Source: Agrobacterium larrymoorei (GTDB lineage: Bacteria > Pseudomonadota > Alphaproteobacteria > Rhizobiales > Rhizobiaceae). Taken from it: a stretch of 64,000 nucleotides of DNA. The DNA is taken from the NCBI RefSeq assembly GCF_005145045.1, contig NZ_CP039691.1, positions 262,001 through 326,000 on the forward strand, written 5' to 3'. The position numbers and the translations under genes are program-made. The notes below the pieces were generated by a model that had not been told where the DNA came from, searched no databases, and worked only from the letters and a program-made list of their open reading frames with translations. Positions 18,672 to 28,900 of the stretch are shown here, one piece after another (within the stretch, counting starts at the first letter, position 1; each line of letters begins with the position of its first letter).

Positions 18672-19949
18672 ATGACCAAGATCACCGACCTGCGCGTTTT
18701 CGACCTGCGCTTCCCGACCTCCCAGAGCCTCGACGGCTCCGATGCCATGAACCCGGACCCCGATTACTCGGCTGCCTATGTCATTCTCGATACCGATGAG
18801 CCAAGCCTGAAAGGGCATGGTCTTACCTTCACCATCGGGCGCGGCAACGATATCTGCTGCATGGCAATCGAGGCGATGCGGCATCTGGTCGTCGGAACCG
18901 ATCTCGCCAAGGTTCTCGAAAATCCCGGCCAATATTGGCGGCATCTTACGAGCGATAGCCAGCTTCGCTGGATCGGACCGGATAAGGGCGCCATGCATCT
19001 CGCCACCGGTGCCGTCGTCAACGCAGTCTGGGATTTGCTGGCGAAGCAGGCGGGCAAGCCGGTCTGGCAGCTGGTTGCTGATATGAGTGCGGAAGAGGTC
19101 GCCGATATCGTCGATTACCGCTATCTGACCGATGTGCTGACGCGCGATGAGGCCTTGGCAATCCTGAAAAAAGCCGAGGCCGGCAAGAAGGAGCGCATCG
19201 ATATCTTAAAGAGTGAGGGTTACGCCTGCTACACGACCTCCGCTGGCTGGCTTGGCTATGACGACGAAAAGCTGCGTCGCCTTTGCCAGGAGGCTATCGA
19301 CACCGGATTCAACCATGTGAAGATGAAAGTGGGTCGCGACCTCGAAGACGATATTCGCCGCCTCACCATTGCTCGCGAAGTCATCGGGCCTGACCGTTAT
19401 CTCATGATCGACGCCAATCAGGTATGGGAGGTGGATCAGGCTATCGACTGGGTCAAGAAGCTGGCTTTCTGCAAACCATTCTTCATCGAGGAGCCGACGA
19501 GCCCGGATGACGTTGCCGGTCACAGAAAGATCCGTCAGGCTATCGGGCCGGTCAAAGTCGCGACCGGCGAAATGTGCCAAAACCGCATTATGTTCAAGCA
19601 GTTTATCGCAGAAGGCGCAATCGATGTCGTGCAGATCGATAGTTGCCGTATGGGCGGGCTAAACGAAGTTCTGGCGGTGCTGCTGATTGCTGCAAAATAC
19701 AATCTCCCCGTCTGGCCACATGCGGGTGGCGTCGGGCTTTGCGAATATGTCCAGCATCTGTCGATGATCGATTATCTCGTCGTGTCAGGCACCAAGGAAG
19801 GCCGCGTCATTGAATATGTCGACCATCTGCACGAGCACTTCATCGAGCCCTGCGATATCCGCGATGCCGCTTACATGCCGCCAAAGATGCCAGGCTTCTC
19901 GATTGAAATGAAGCCGGAGTCGATTGAGACTTATACGTTTGAAGGGTGA
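18672..19949 (+). CDS. L-fuconate dehydratase (enolase superfamily)
   Basis: A 425-residue enolase-superfamily dehydratase closely resembling L-fuconate dehydratases and human ENOSF1. It begins with the RVFDLRFPTSQSLDGSDAM segment characteristic of this group, carries the KxK catalytic pair in FNHVKMKVG (about residue 218), metal ligands in LMIDANQVW, FIEEPTSPDD and VATGEMCQN, and the general-base His in WPHAGGVGLCE. It would convert L-fuconate to 2-keto-3-deoxy-L-fuconate. It ends the operon; a hairpin follows. Confidence 0.9.
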   Translation: MTKITDLRVFDLRFPTSQSLDGSDAMNPDPDYSAAYVILDTDEPSLKGHGLTFTIGRGNDICCMAIEAMRHLVVGTDLAKVLENPGQYWRHLTSDSQLRWIGPDKGAMHLATGAVVNAVWDLLAKQAGKPVWQLVADMSAEEVADIVDYRYLTDVLTRDEALAILKKAEAGKKERIDILKSEGYACYTTSAGWLGYDDEKLRRLCQEAIDTGFNHVKMKVGRDLEDDIRRLTIAREVIGPDRYLMIDANQVWEVDQAIDWVKKLAFCKPFFIEEPTSPDDVAGHRKIRQAIGPVKVATGEMCQNRIMFKQFIAEGAIDVVQIDSCRMGGLNEVLAVLLIAAKYNLPVWPHAGGVGLCEYVQHLSMIDYLVVSGTKEGRVIEYVDHLHEHFIEPCDIRDAAYMPPKMPGFSIEMKPESIETYTFEG

Positions 19950-19962
19950 AAAAGCTCGTTAG

Positions 19963-19998
19963 CCATCACATGCCCGGTTGAATCCGAGCATGTGATGG
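19963..19998. terminator. Hairpin between convergent fuconate dehydratase and cobC
   Basis: CCATCACATGCCCGG (19963-19977) and CCGAGCATGTGATGG (19984-19998) form a 15-bp stem with one mismatch and a six-base loop. It ends both transcription units, though without a strong T-tract on either side. Confidence 0.65.
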
Positions 19999-20006
19999 AG
20001 ACAACG

Positions 20007-21035
20007 CTACAAAGCTGCTAATGCGGCTTTCAATCGCTGCCACTCCTGCTCTGTTCCGGGAAGCCCAAAGCGCATGTCTTCCGGGCGCTCTTCGAAAATA
20101 CGGATGAGAATTCCCTGTTCGGCAAGGTGTTTGGCAACCGACGATGCGCGCGCATCATGCACCAGCCGGAAAAGGCTTGTTCCGCCCGCAACATAAAGCC
20201 CCGCCTCATTGAGCAAGACGTCGAGCCGCTCAGCCTCTCGACTTAGCCGGATTCTCATTTCATCGCGCCAATCTTCATCCGCAAGCGCTTCCGTCGCTAC
20301 GTGCAGGGCGGGACCGGATACCGCCCACGGGCCCAGACGCGCCTCCAGCGTGGCGGCGATGGTGGGATGTGCGATTGCAAAGCCGAGGCGCAAGCCGGCC
20401 ATGCCGTAGAACTTACCGAAGGAACGCATCACGATAAGCCCATTGATCGTGGTGGCGTCCGCCACGCTCTTGGCATAGCCGGTTTCGATGAAGGCCTCGT
20501 CAATGACGAGCATGCCGCCCTTGGTGCTCATATGCGCAGCGAGGTCAAGGAGATCGGCACGGTCGATGACCCGGCCATCGGGATTGTTGGGGTTGATGAC
20601 GACGGCGTAATCGAACGCGTATAAATCGCAAAAATTCGCAACTTCCGTCACGGTCAAGCCAGCCATGCGGGCGGTTCTTGCATGTTCTGCATAGGCCGGC
20701 GTCAATACAGCCGCTGTCTTTGCGCCATGCCTCAACGCGGTTTGAGCGAGAAGCGGCATCATCATCTGCGTTCCCGGCGCTGCGGTCACATGTGCAGCTG
20801 ATGGAGCGCCGAAGGCTTTCGCCGCTGTCTCCTTCAGCCTCGCCAAGCCGGATGGTTCAGGCAGGCGGGCAAATGCGCTGGCGGGGATGGGCGAATGCGG
20901 GTAGGAATGCGGATTGATACCCGTCGAAAGGTCGATCCAGGGTTCTGGCGCATGCGGATAAAGCGCGCGCGCCCGACCAAGATCGCCACCGTGGCGGATC
21001 GGTTCCTGCGCCTTATCCGGTAAAATCTCGCTCAT
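20007..21035 (-). CDS. cobC: Threonine-phosphate decarboxylase CobC
   Basis: A 342-residue PLP enzyme of the aminotransferase class I/II fold. In the aerobic cobalamin pathway CobC makes or supplies the aminopropanol arm joined by CobD. Motifs seen are HGGDLGRARALYP and PWIDLSTGINP at the N-terminus (typical of CobC/CobD decarboxylases), VINPNNPDGRV, LVIDEAFIE and the PLP-lysine block MRSFGKFYGMAGLRLG. Its ATG overlaps the ATG of divergent cobD within a CATG. Confidence 0.93.
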   Translation of the reverse strand: MSEILPDKAQEPIRHGGDLGRARALYPHAPEPWIDLSTGINPHSYPHSPIPASAFARLPEPSGLARLKETAAKAFGAPSAAHVTAAPGTQMMMPLLAQTALRHGAKTAAVLTPAYAEHARTARMAGLTVTEVANFCDLYAFDYAVVINPNNPDGRVIDRADLLDLAAHMSTKGGMLVIDEAFIETGYAKSVADATTINGLIVMRSFGKFYGMAGLRLGFAIAHPTIAATLEARLGPWAVSGPALHVATEALADEDWRDEMRIRLSREAERLDVLLNEAGLYVAGGTSLFRLVHDARASSVAKHLAEQGILIRIFEERPEDMRFGLPGTEQEWQRLKAALAAL

Positions 21036-21999
21036 GTTCTTCGCTCTCGCTTTCCTGTCGCTCCTGATCGAACGTCTCGTCGGCTATCCGGACTGGCTGT
21101 TCCGCCTTATCGGCCATCCGGTCACGTGGATCGGTTCGCTTATCGCGCTGTTGGACAAAAAATGGAACCGGGAAGATGAGGCGTTTTCAAAGCGGAAAAT
21201 GAAGGGTGCACTGGCGCTGTCGGTTTTTTTCGGTGTGACGGTTCTGTTGTCCATCCTTATGCAGGGCGCACTTCTGCTTCTGCCGGTGGGCTTGCTTTTC
21301 GTTGCTGTCATTGGTGCGTCGCTTCCGGCACAAAAAAGCCTTGAGCAGCATGTTGCGGCGGTTGCGACGGCTCTGGAAACCGAAGGGCTTCAGGGTGGGC
21401 GTAAGGCGGTTTCGATGATCGTTGGTCGGGACCCGGATCAGCTTGATGAAGCGGCGGTTTGCAGGGCAGCTATAGAGAGTTTGGCGGAAAATTTCTCGGA
21501 CGGCATCGTTGCGCCCTCGCTCTGGCTCGGCCTTCTTGGTCTGCCGGGTGGTGCCGGTTACAAGGCCATCAATACCGCAGACAGCATGATCGGACACCGC
21601 ACCGCGCGGCATGAAGCCTTCGGCTGGGCATCTGCCCGGCTTGACGATCTCGTAAACCTGCCCGCGTCTCGGTTGAGTGGCCTGCTATTCGTTTCAGCGG
21701 CGTTCTTCGTAAAAGGCGCCTCTCCAGCAAATGCCATTCGAGCGATTTCTCAAGACGCGGGTCACCACCGTTCACCCAACGCCGGTTGGCCAGAAGCGGC
21801 GTTGGCCGGTGCGCTGGGTTTTGCGCTTGCCGGGCCCCGATCCTATGGCGGGCAGATGATCGAGGCGCGGTTCATGGGGGAAGGAGGACGGCGGGATTTA
21901 AGCGCTGCCGATATTCGACAGGCGCTGAAGCTGGCACGGGTTGCCGATGGTCTGCTGATTGGCGTCTTCGGCGCACTCGCGCTCATTATCGGGCTATAG
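21034..21999 (+). CDS. cobD: Adenosylcobinamide-phosphate synthase CobD (CbiB)
   Basis: A 321-residue integral membrane protein that attaches the aminopropanol (phosphate) arm to adenosylcobyric acid. Conserved blocks are [22 protein letters not shown] near the start, [33 protein letters not shown] and [13 protein letters not shown]. Several hydrophobic helices are present, ending with a C-terminal one. The 3' end overlaps the convergent cobQ by 14 bases. The start codon shares CATG with cobC, so its promoter must lie within cobC. Confidence 0.95.
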   Translation: MFFALAFLSLLIERLVGYPDWLFRLIGHPVTWIGSLIALLDKKWNREDEAFSKRKMKGALALSVFFGVTVLLSILMQGALLLLPVGLLFVAVIGASLPAQKSLEQHVAAVATALETEGLQGGRKAVSMIVGRDPDQLDEAAVCRAAIESLAENFSDGIVAPSLWLGLLGLPGGAGYKAINTADSMIGHRTARHEAFGWASARLDDLVNLPASRLSGLLFVSAAFFVKGASPANAIRAISQDAGHHRSPNAGWPEAALAGALGFALAGPRSYGGQMIEARFMGEGGRRDLSAADIRQALKLARVADGLLIGVFGALALIIGL

Positions 22000-23443
22000 C
22001 GAGAAGCGCATCGAGATCCAGATGGCGCTCCATATGTTCGGCCAACCGATCCAGAACCGCGTCCACCTGTGCTTCGTAGTTCAGCGTCGAGGCTTGCCCG
22101 CCGAGTCTTTTGAGCCAGGCGCTGCGTTGAAGGTCATCGGAAAACAGGCCATGGATATAAGTGCCGAAAACGCGACCATCCGGTGAGATGGCTCCGTCGA
22201 CATGATTGCCGATGGTCGCAAAGGGACGTTGGCAGTCGGCGCCGTGTGTTACGCCGACATGCATCTCATAGCCGGAGAAGGCGTGCCCATCGAAGCTGCG
22301 GCCCGTTATCGATACGAGCCTCTTGTCTCGAGCCAGAACCGTATCGATATCGAGAAGGCCTAGACCCTCTACGCTGGTCGGCGCACCCTCTATGCCTTGC
22401 GGGTCCGAGATGGTTTTCCCAAGCATCTGATACCCGCCACATAGGCCAAGGACATAGCCGCCACGCCGCATATGCGCCTTGATATCGATGTCGAAACCAG
22501 CCTGTCTGAGGACGGCCAAATCCGCAATCGTTGCCTTGGATCCGCAAAGCAGCACCAGTGCACAATTGCCGGGAATGGCTTGGCCCGGACGCACACGGGT
22601 GAGTTCGATATCCGGCTCCATATCCAGTGGGTCGAGGTCATCGAAATTGGAGATGTGCGGCAGGATCGGCACCGCTATGCGGATTTTCGCATCCGGTTTT
22701 GCCTGATTTGATGACGCCAATCCCAACGCGTCTTCTGCGGGCAGCTGGGATGCCTCGGCAAAATGCGGCAGCAGACCGATGGACTGCCAGCCGGTATGGT
22801 CGGCTATGATCCGCATGCCTTCATCGAACAATGCTGGATCGCCGCGAAAACGGTTGACGATGAAGCCCTTGATCATCTCTGCATCGGCGGCATCCACCAC
22901 TGCCTTTGTGCCGACGAGACTGGCGATCACCCCTCCCCGGTCGATGTCGCCAATCAGGATGACGGGCGCGTTCGCAGCGCGGGCAAAGCCCATATTTGCT
23001 ATGTCGTTGGCGCGCAGGTTAACCTCAGACGCACTGCCCGCGCCCTCGATCAGCACAAGGTCGGCATTGGCTCTCAGATGCTCGAAACTTTCCAGTACAC
23101 GGGGCATCAGCCCGGCTTTCATATGCTGGTAATCAGCCGCCTTGGCGTTGCCCAGCACCTTGCCTTGCACCACCACCTGCGCGCCTGTTTCGCTTTGCGG
23201 CTTCAGCAGCACTGGGTTCATGTGCACGGAAAGCGGAACGCCTGCTGCGCGCGCCTGCAATGCCTGCGCCCGCCCAATCTCTCCGCCATCGGCGGTAACG
23301 GCGGCATTGTTGGACATGTTCTGCGGCTTGAAAGGCAGCACCGAAAGCCCGCGCTTGATAAAGGCGCGCGCCAGACCCGCCACCATCAGTGACTTGCCGA
23401 CATCCGAGCCGGTCCCCTGAAACATGATGGATTTGGCGACCAT
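21986..23443 (-). CDS. cobQ: Cobyric acid synthase CobQ
   Basis: A 485-residue ATP- and glutamine-dependent amidase that amidates side chains b, d, e and g of adenosylcobyrinic acid a,c-diamide. The N-terminal BioD-like ATPase has [11 protein letters not shown] (residues 8-18) and FKPQNMSNN. The glutamine amidotransferase domain has the nucleophile Cys335 in [11 protein letters not shown] and the histidine in GTYIHGLF. It starts three bases downstream of the cobO stop and is co-transcribed with it. Confidence 0.96.
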   Translation of the reverse strand: MVAKSIMFQGTGSDVGKSLMVAGLARAFIKRGLSVLPFKPQNMSNNAAVTADGGEIGRAQALQARAAGVPLSVHMNPVLLKPQSETGAQVVVQGKVLGNAKAADYQHMKAGLMPRVLESFEHLRANADLVLIEGAGSASEVNLRANDIANMGFARAANAPVILIGDIDRGGVIASLVGTKAVVDAADAEMIKGFIVNRFRGDPALFDEGMRIIADHTGWQSIGLLPHFAEASQLPAEDALGLASSNQAKPDAKIRIAVPILPHISNFDDLDPLDMEPDIELTRVRPGQAIPGNCALVLLCGSKATIADLAVLRQAGFDIDIKAHMRRGGYVLGLCGGYQMLGKTISDPQGIEGAPTSVEGLGLLDIDTVLARDKRLVSITGRSFDGHAFSGYEMHVGVTHGADCQRPFATIGNHVDGAISPDGRVFGTYIHGLFSDDLQRSAWLKRLGGQASTLNYEAQVDAVLDRLAEHMERHLDLDALLAIAR

Positions 23444-23446
23444 GGA

Positions 23447-24064
23447 TCAGAACTCGATGCCGGATTGCGCTTTGACGCCTGCCTTGAAATGGTGCTTCAC
23501 CAGCGTCATTTCCGTCACCATATCGGCGGCATCGATCAAGGGCTGCTTGGCGTTGCGCCCGGTGACGATGACGTGGAGATCGGGGCGACGGGCGGAGAGC
23601 GTTGCGACGACATCATCCAGGGAAAGATAATCGTAGCGCAGGGCGATGTTCAGCTCGTCCAGGACGAGAAGGCCGATGCTTTCATCCGCCATCAAAGTCT
23701 TCGCCTCCTCCCAGGCTTTGCCCGCAGCGGCGACATCGCGCTTGAGGTCCTGAGTGTCCCACGTGAAACCTTCGCCCATGGTGCGCCATTCCACTTTGTC
23801 TCCGAAGAGCGTCAGAGCCTGCTGCTCGCCAGTGGACCACGCGCCCTTGATGAATTGCACGACGCCGACCCTTCTGCCGGTGCCGAGCATGCGCAGGGCG
23901 AGGCCGAAAGCCGCCGTGGACTTGCCCTTGCCGGGACCGGTGTTGATCATCAGCAGACCTTTTTCGATGGTCTTTTCAGCGACTTCCGCATCCTGCACCG
24001 TTTTACGGTTCACCATTTTTTCGCGGTGGCGCGCGGCTTCGCTATCGCTGATATCGCGTGTCAT
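23447..24064 (-). CDS. cobO: Cob(I)yrinic acid a,c-diamide adenosyltransferase CobO
   Basis: A 205-residue CobA/CobO-type corrinoid adenosyltransferase. The P-loop GPGKGKSTAAFG (about residues 43-54) and the blocks VGVVQFIKGAWSTGE, WEEAKTLM, LLVLDELNIAL and HVIVTGRNA are all present. It attaches the 5'-deoxyadenosyl ligand to cobalt and precedes cobQ. It is divergent from the riboswitch-controlled cobW-cobM run. I do not see a second B12 riboswitch on its own side of the intergenic region. Confidence 0.95.
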   Translation of the reverse strand: MTRDISDSEAARHREKMVNRKTVQDAEVAEKTIEKGLLMINTGPGKGKSTAAFGLALRMLGTGRRVGVVQFIKGAWSTGEQQALTLFGDKVEWRTMGEGFTWDTQDLKRDVAAAGKAWEEAKTLMADESIGLLVLDELNIALRYDYLSLDDVVATLSARRPDLHVIVTGRNAKQPLIDAADMVTEMTLVKHHFKAGVKAQSGIEF

Positions 24065-24174
24065 GATGTCGCTTCCTCTCGGGCCAGATGCTTTTCGAAG
24101 CGGCGACTATAGTCGAATCGACCCTCGCGGCAATGCGGCATTAACACATTGACCCCAAAGCCGCTTGGCCGTAA

Positions 24175-24366
24175 GGGTAAGGCACTGACGGTCTTTTTCC
24201 GGCAACGGGAAAAGCTAAGAGGGAACACGGTTCCGCCCATCCGGGTCAATCCGTGGCTGCCCCCGCAACTGTAAGCGGTGAGCCCGCACTGTTAAGCCAC
24301 TGGATGAATCTCCGGGAAGGCGGTGCAAGGGCGGTCATTTCAAGCCGCGAGCCAGGAGACCTGCCG
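24175..24366 (+). promoter_or_regulatory. Cobalamin (B12) riboswitch
   Basis: The leader holds the conserved B12 aptamer blocks in order: GGGAACACGGT (about 24221), GGCTGCCCCCGCAACTGTAA (24255 on), GCCACTGG (24296 on), GGGAAGGCG and the B12 box GCCAGGAGACCTGCC (24351-24365). Downstream, GGGGTGC near 24399 can pair with GCACCCC near 24459, just before the DUF1636 start; this may be the expression switch. Bound adenosylcobalamin is expected to shut off the DUF1636-cobW-cobN-to-cobM run. Outer limits are approximate. Confidence 0.95.
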
Positions 24367-24493
24367 TTTCAGGAAAAACGTCTGTCGGGCGGGGTGCTCC
24401 GGTCAGTCGGTTCGGTCGAATGCTGGTTCGCGCCTTCCGCGCACCGTCTTCGGCATCCGCACCCCTGTTTGGTTTAAAGGCGCGGACTCAGGT

Positions 24494-24919
24494 TTGGATA
24501 TTACAGCGACATCTTCTCAAAAGACTGAACGAGCAGACGCAGGCACCGTTTCCGGCGTGGTCGTCTACGTGTGCCGCAGTTGCCGTGATGAGGCCGATCC
24601 GAATGCCGAACCGCGTCCGGGCGCGCTGCTGGCGGAAGCGACAGTTCATCTTGGTGCGCAAAGCCACGTCGAAGTTCGCAGCGTCAATTGCCTTGCCAAT
24701 TGCAAGCGCGGTGCGAGTGCGGCGATGCGCAGCGCCGACGGCTGGTCCTACGTGTTCGGCGGGCTGACGCCCGACAATGCCGAGGATTTGATTTCCGGTG
24801 CAAAGCTGCTCGCAGGTTCCGCCGACGGCCTCATGCCATGGCGTGGCCGTCCCGATAGTTTGAAGCGCGGCATGGTCGCGCGCATACCCCCATTGAATTT
24901 TACCGAGGAGAGATCATGA
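24494..24919 (+). CDS. DUF1636 cysteine-rich, probably metal-binding protein
   Basis: A protein of about 141 residues in the DUF1636 family, which has a thioredoxin-like fold related to [2Fe-2S] ferredoxins. Cysteines are seen as VCRSCRDE near residues 27-30 and CLANCKRGAS near 70-74. The reading frame stays open far upstream, but that part is riboswitch RNA, so I chose TTG 24494 (MDITATSSQKTER); the ribosome site there is weak and the start is uncertain. Its stop overlaps the cobW start (ATGA). Its function is unknown; position suggests a role in cobalt delivery or electron transfer for corrin synthesis. Confidence 0.75.
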   Translation: MDITATSSQKTERADAGTVSGVVVYVCRSCRDEADPNAEPRPGALLAEATVHLGAQSHVEVRSVNCLANCKRGASAAMRSADGWSYVFGGLTPDNAEDLISGAKLLAGSADGLMPWRGRPDSLKRGMVARIPPLNFTEERS

Positions 24920-25950
24920 CCACGCTAGACCGCGTTCCCTGCACCATCGTTACCGGCTTTTTAGGCGCGGGAAAGACCACCCTGCTGCGCGGCCTTCTGG
25001 AAAAGCTGGATGGCAAGCGTCTGGCCATCATCGTCAACGAGTTCGGCGATGTCGGCATCGATGGTGAAATCCTCAAAGGCTGCGGCATCGAAAGTTGCCC
25101 GGAAGAAAACATCGTGGAACTGGCCAATGGCTGCATCTGCTGCACCGTTGCGGATGATTTCCAGCCCGCCATCGAGCAGATTCTGAGTCGTCAGCCGAAG
25201 GTCGAGCACATTCTTATCGAGACCTCCGGTCTTGCCCTGCCTAAGCCTCTGGTGCAGGCCTTCCAATGGCCCGCAATCAACAGCCGCGTTACGGTCGATG
25301 CCGTGGTTGCCGTGGCGGATGGTGCAGCCCTTGCCGAGGGCATGGTTTCCCACGATCTGGAGGCACTCGCTGCCCAGCGCGCCAATGACGAAGCGCTCGA
25401 TCACGATGATCCGGTCGAGGAAGTCTTCGAAGACCAGATCGCCTGCGCCGATCTCATCGTGCTCACCAAGGGCGATCTCCTGGATGCCGATGGTCTTGAG
25501 CGTGCCAAGGCGCATATTGGCGAGCATCTTCCGAAGGCCGCAAAGATCGTCGTTGCCTCCAATGGTGCCATCGACCCGGCTGTCCTGATCGGGCTTGGTC
25601 TTGCTGTCGAAAACGACATCGAAAACCGCCACACGCATCACGATGACGAAGAAGATCACGATCACGACGAGTTCGACAGCTTCGTCGTGGAGCTCGGTGC
25701 CGTGTCCGATCCGGAAGCGCTGGCCGCACGCATCGCGGAAACGGCTGCTGCTGAAAATGTTCTGCGCATCAAGGGCTTTGTTGAGGTTTCGGCAAAGCCG
25801 ATGCGCTTGCAGGTTCAGGCGGTCGGTTCGCGCGTCAACCATTATTTCGACCGCCCTTGGGCCGCCGGTGAAGTGCGCCGTTCTGCTCTCGTTGTGATCG
25901 GTGAGAAGGGCATCAACCGCGAAAAAATCGAACAGATGCTGGCGGCCTGA
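24916..25950 (+). CDS. cobW: CobW, G3E-family GTPase / metallochaperone
   Basis: A 344-residue COG0523 GTPase proposed to deliver cobalt to the CobNST chelatase. Walker A GFLGAGKTT is near residues 15-23, the metal motif GCICC near 75-79 (ELANGCICCTVADDF), and the guanine-specificity segment VLTKGDLLD follows. A histidine-rich stretch (HTHHDDEEDHDHDEF, about residues 238-252) separates the GTPase from the C-terminal CobW domain. GAGGAGAGATC precedes ATG 24916, which overlaps the DUF1636 stop. Confidence 0.95.
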   Translation: MTTLDRVPCTIVTGFLGAGKTTLLRGLLEKLDGKRLAIIVNEFGDVGIDGEILKGCGIESCPEENIVELANGCICCTVADDFQPAIEQILSRQPKVEHILIETSGLALPKPLVQAFQWPAINSRVTVDAVVAVADGAALAEGMVSHDLEALAAQRANDEALDHDDPVEEVFEDQIACADLIVLTKGDLLDADGLERAKAHIGEHLPKAAKIVVASNGAIDPAVLIGLGLAVENDIENRHTHHDDEEDHDHDEFDSFVVELGAVSDPEALAARIAETAAAENVLRIKGFVEVSAKPMRLQVQAVGSRVNHYFDRPWAAGEVRRSALVVIGEKGINREKIEQMLAA

Positions 25951-25956
25951 TTATCC

Positions 25957-28900
25957 ATGCATATCCTCGCCACCACATCTTCGTCTCTGGATGACCTGAT
26001 AGAGCCGGTTGATCTCAACCAGCCGCGGGCGGATGTGGTGGTGCTCTCCTTTTCCTCCAGCGACCTCGCGGGTTTGCGGAGAGTTTGGCCAGAGGATGGT
26101 GTGGTATCGCTGAGTTCGGCAAACCTTTCTGAACTTCGTCACCCCATGTCCGTCGATCTCTGGATCGAGAAGACGGCGGAACATGCAAAGCTGATCCTTA
26201 TCCGGATTCTTGGCGGTGCCGATCGCTGGCGCTACGGTGTCGATCAGTTAGAGCGGATGGCACGCAGGCGCCGTATCAAGCTGGTGCTTTTGCCGGGGGA
26301 GTGCAGCGAGAGAGACGAGAAGCTTGAGGCGGCCTCCACCGTCGATTATCGAACGCTAACGTCGATCCTGTCATTTTTCCGCGAAGGCGGACCGCGGAAT
26401 ATGTGGTTTCTTTCAGAAGGGCTTGCGGCTTTCGTCAAGCAAGGCGTCTGGCCGGAAGTGTCACCAGAACCGCTGCCGAAGGCAGGTATCTATCTTCCCG
26501 GCCAGGGCGTCGTTGATCTCGAGAACGCGCTTCAAGCGCATGCGCCTGACGCTCCTCGACTGCCGATCCTCTTTTATCGCTCCATGTTACTGGCTGCGGA
26601 TGTCGCGCCAATCGGCGCTCTGTTCGATGCATTAGCAGCACGCGGCTGCGCACCGCTGCCTATCTTCGTGAGCGGGCTGAAAGACGGTGACGCGATCAGC
26701 TTTCTGGAAGACACGCTGTCACCATTGAAGCCTGACGCAATTATCGCTGCAACAGCCTTTGCGAGCCAGACGGATGATGACGGCCAGACGCTGTTCGACC
26801 GGCTGGGTGTGCCCGTGTTTCAGGTCATCATGGCGACCACGCGACGCGATGGCTGGGCGGAAAACAGTCGGGGCCTCAACCCTTCCGATCTGGCCATGCA
26901 TGTGGTTTTGCCGGAGCTGGATGGGCGAATTCTGGCGGGCGCGATCTCTTTCAAGCAGGCGGACCTGGATGGGCGTAGAGAGCTGACCAACGCGCCTGAG
27001 CCGGATCGTATCGCGCAGGTAGCGAACCGCATTGCTGCATTCTTACGCCTCAAAAGAGCAGCGGTGGCCGAAAGGCGCATCGTTATCCTGATGCCGGATT
27101 ATCCGGGTGCCGCGCCTGGCCGCACGGGTTATGCGGTTGGTCTGGACGTTCCGCAAAGCGTACTAGAAATGCTGTGCGATCTTCGCGATGCGGGCTATGT
27201 TCTTCAGAATATTCCCGCTACTGCACGGGAATTGCTGGATCGGATCGAGGGTGAAACCGCGAAGCTCGACGTGGGCCGCTATCGAGAATTTCTCGCCTCC
27301 TTGCCTGCTGAAGTACGCGCCGCGCTGGATGGTACATGGGGCGACGCGAGCGAGGACGAGGCCGTTGTCGATGATGAATTTTGCTTCCGCGCCGCCTGTT
27401 TCGGGTCCGTCGTCGTAGCGCTTGCGCCAGACCGCGGACGTCAGGCAGACAGGCGCGTGGACTACCACGACCCCTCCCTTCCTCCGCGCCATGCTCTCAC
27501 AGCCTTCGGTGCATGGATGCGACAGGATTTCGAGGCCCATGCCATCATCCATGTGGGTGCACATGGAACGCTGGAATGGCTGCCCGGGAAGACTGTCGCG
27601 CTTTCGGAGAATTGTTTCCCGGAAATCGTTACCGGCTCTCTACCGGTCATCTATCCTTTCATCGTCTCCAATCCCGGTGAGGCTGCCGTTGCCAAGCGCC
27701 GCATCGCGGCGGTGACCATAGGGCATGTTCCACCTGTGCTGGTCGATGCCGGTCTTTCGCCGGAACAGGCTGCTTTGGAGCAGTTGGTCGATGAGTATGC
27801 TCAAGCCGATGGTCTGGACCGCCGCCGTCGGGATCGGCTTGCGAAGCTGATCGTCGAAAAAGCATTTGAGACGGGTCTCGCAGCGGATGCCGGGATCGGT
27901 TCGGATGAGGATGCGGATTCTGCCTTGACGCGTATCGATGCGTTTCTTTGCGATCTCAAGGATTTCGCTATCAAGGATGGGCAGCATGTCTTCGGTCGCT
28001 GTGCGGCTGATGAGACCGATCGGCTTCGCAAGGAGAGTGCTGCGCAGGAAAAGGCATCCCTGCTTTCCGCGCTCAATGGCCTGCATATTCCTCCCGGCCC
28101 ATCTGGCGCGCCAGCACGCGGGCGGCTGGATGTATTGCCGACGGGGCGTAATCTCTATGCTGCCGATCCGCGCACCATGCCGACGCCAACGGCATTCGAG
28201 TTGGGCCGCATGGCTGGTGAAGAAGTGTTGCGCCATTATCTGCAAAGCCACGGTGACTGGCCGCGGCATATGGTGTTCGACCTCTGGGGCTCCGCTTCAC
28301 TGCGCAACGGTGGCGAAGATGTCGGTCAGGCGCTGCATCTGATGGGCGCAAGGCTCATTTACGATCAGGCGACAGGCCGCGTGAACGGTATCGAAGTTCT
28401 GCCGCCCGCGGCGCTGGGACGCCCACGCGTGGATGTCACCTTCCGCATTTCCGGCCTGTTTCGCGATATGTTCCCCGCACTTATCGCCCTGCTTGATGCT
28501 GCGGCCAGAACTATTGCCGCACGCCAGGAAGCACCGGGCGACAATCCCTTGGCAGAAGAGACAGCCTCTCTCGGGCGCATGCCTGCGCGAATTTTCGGCT
28601 CTGCGCCCGGCACTTACGGTGCTGGCATTGAAGAAAAGCTGGCAAGCGGGGACTGGGCCGAACGAGAAGACCTCGGTCAAACTTATCTGGACACGGCAAG
28701 CCACGCCTTTGGCGGTGTGGATGGTCTAAGTATCTTCTCCGACGCAGGCTTCGCTACGCAGGTCGAGAAGGCTGAACTTCTTGTCCATTCCGGAGACGAT
28801 CCGGGGCGCGATCTGCTCGATGGCTCCTCTGACGTTGCCTTTATCGGCGGCTTTGCCGCAGCCAAGGCGAGGTTGGGACAAGCGGCTGATGTCGTGGCGT

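Noticed and set aside
23755..23770. TGTCCCACGTGAAACC, a parS-like sequence in cobO
   Set aside because: Only 13 of 16 matches, with the changes in conserved half-site positions; within coding sequence and far from parAB.
24323..24493. In-frame upstream extension of the DUF1636 gene
   Set aside because: These codons overlap the B12 aptamer and its expression platform, so they are RNA leader, not protein.
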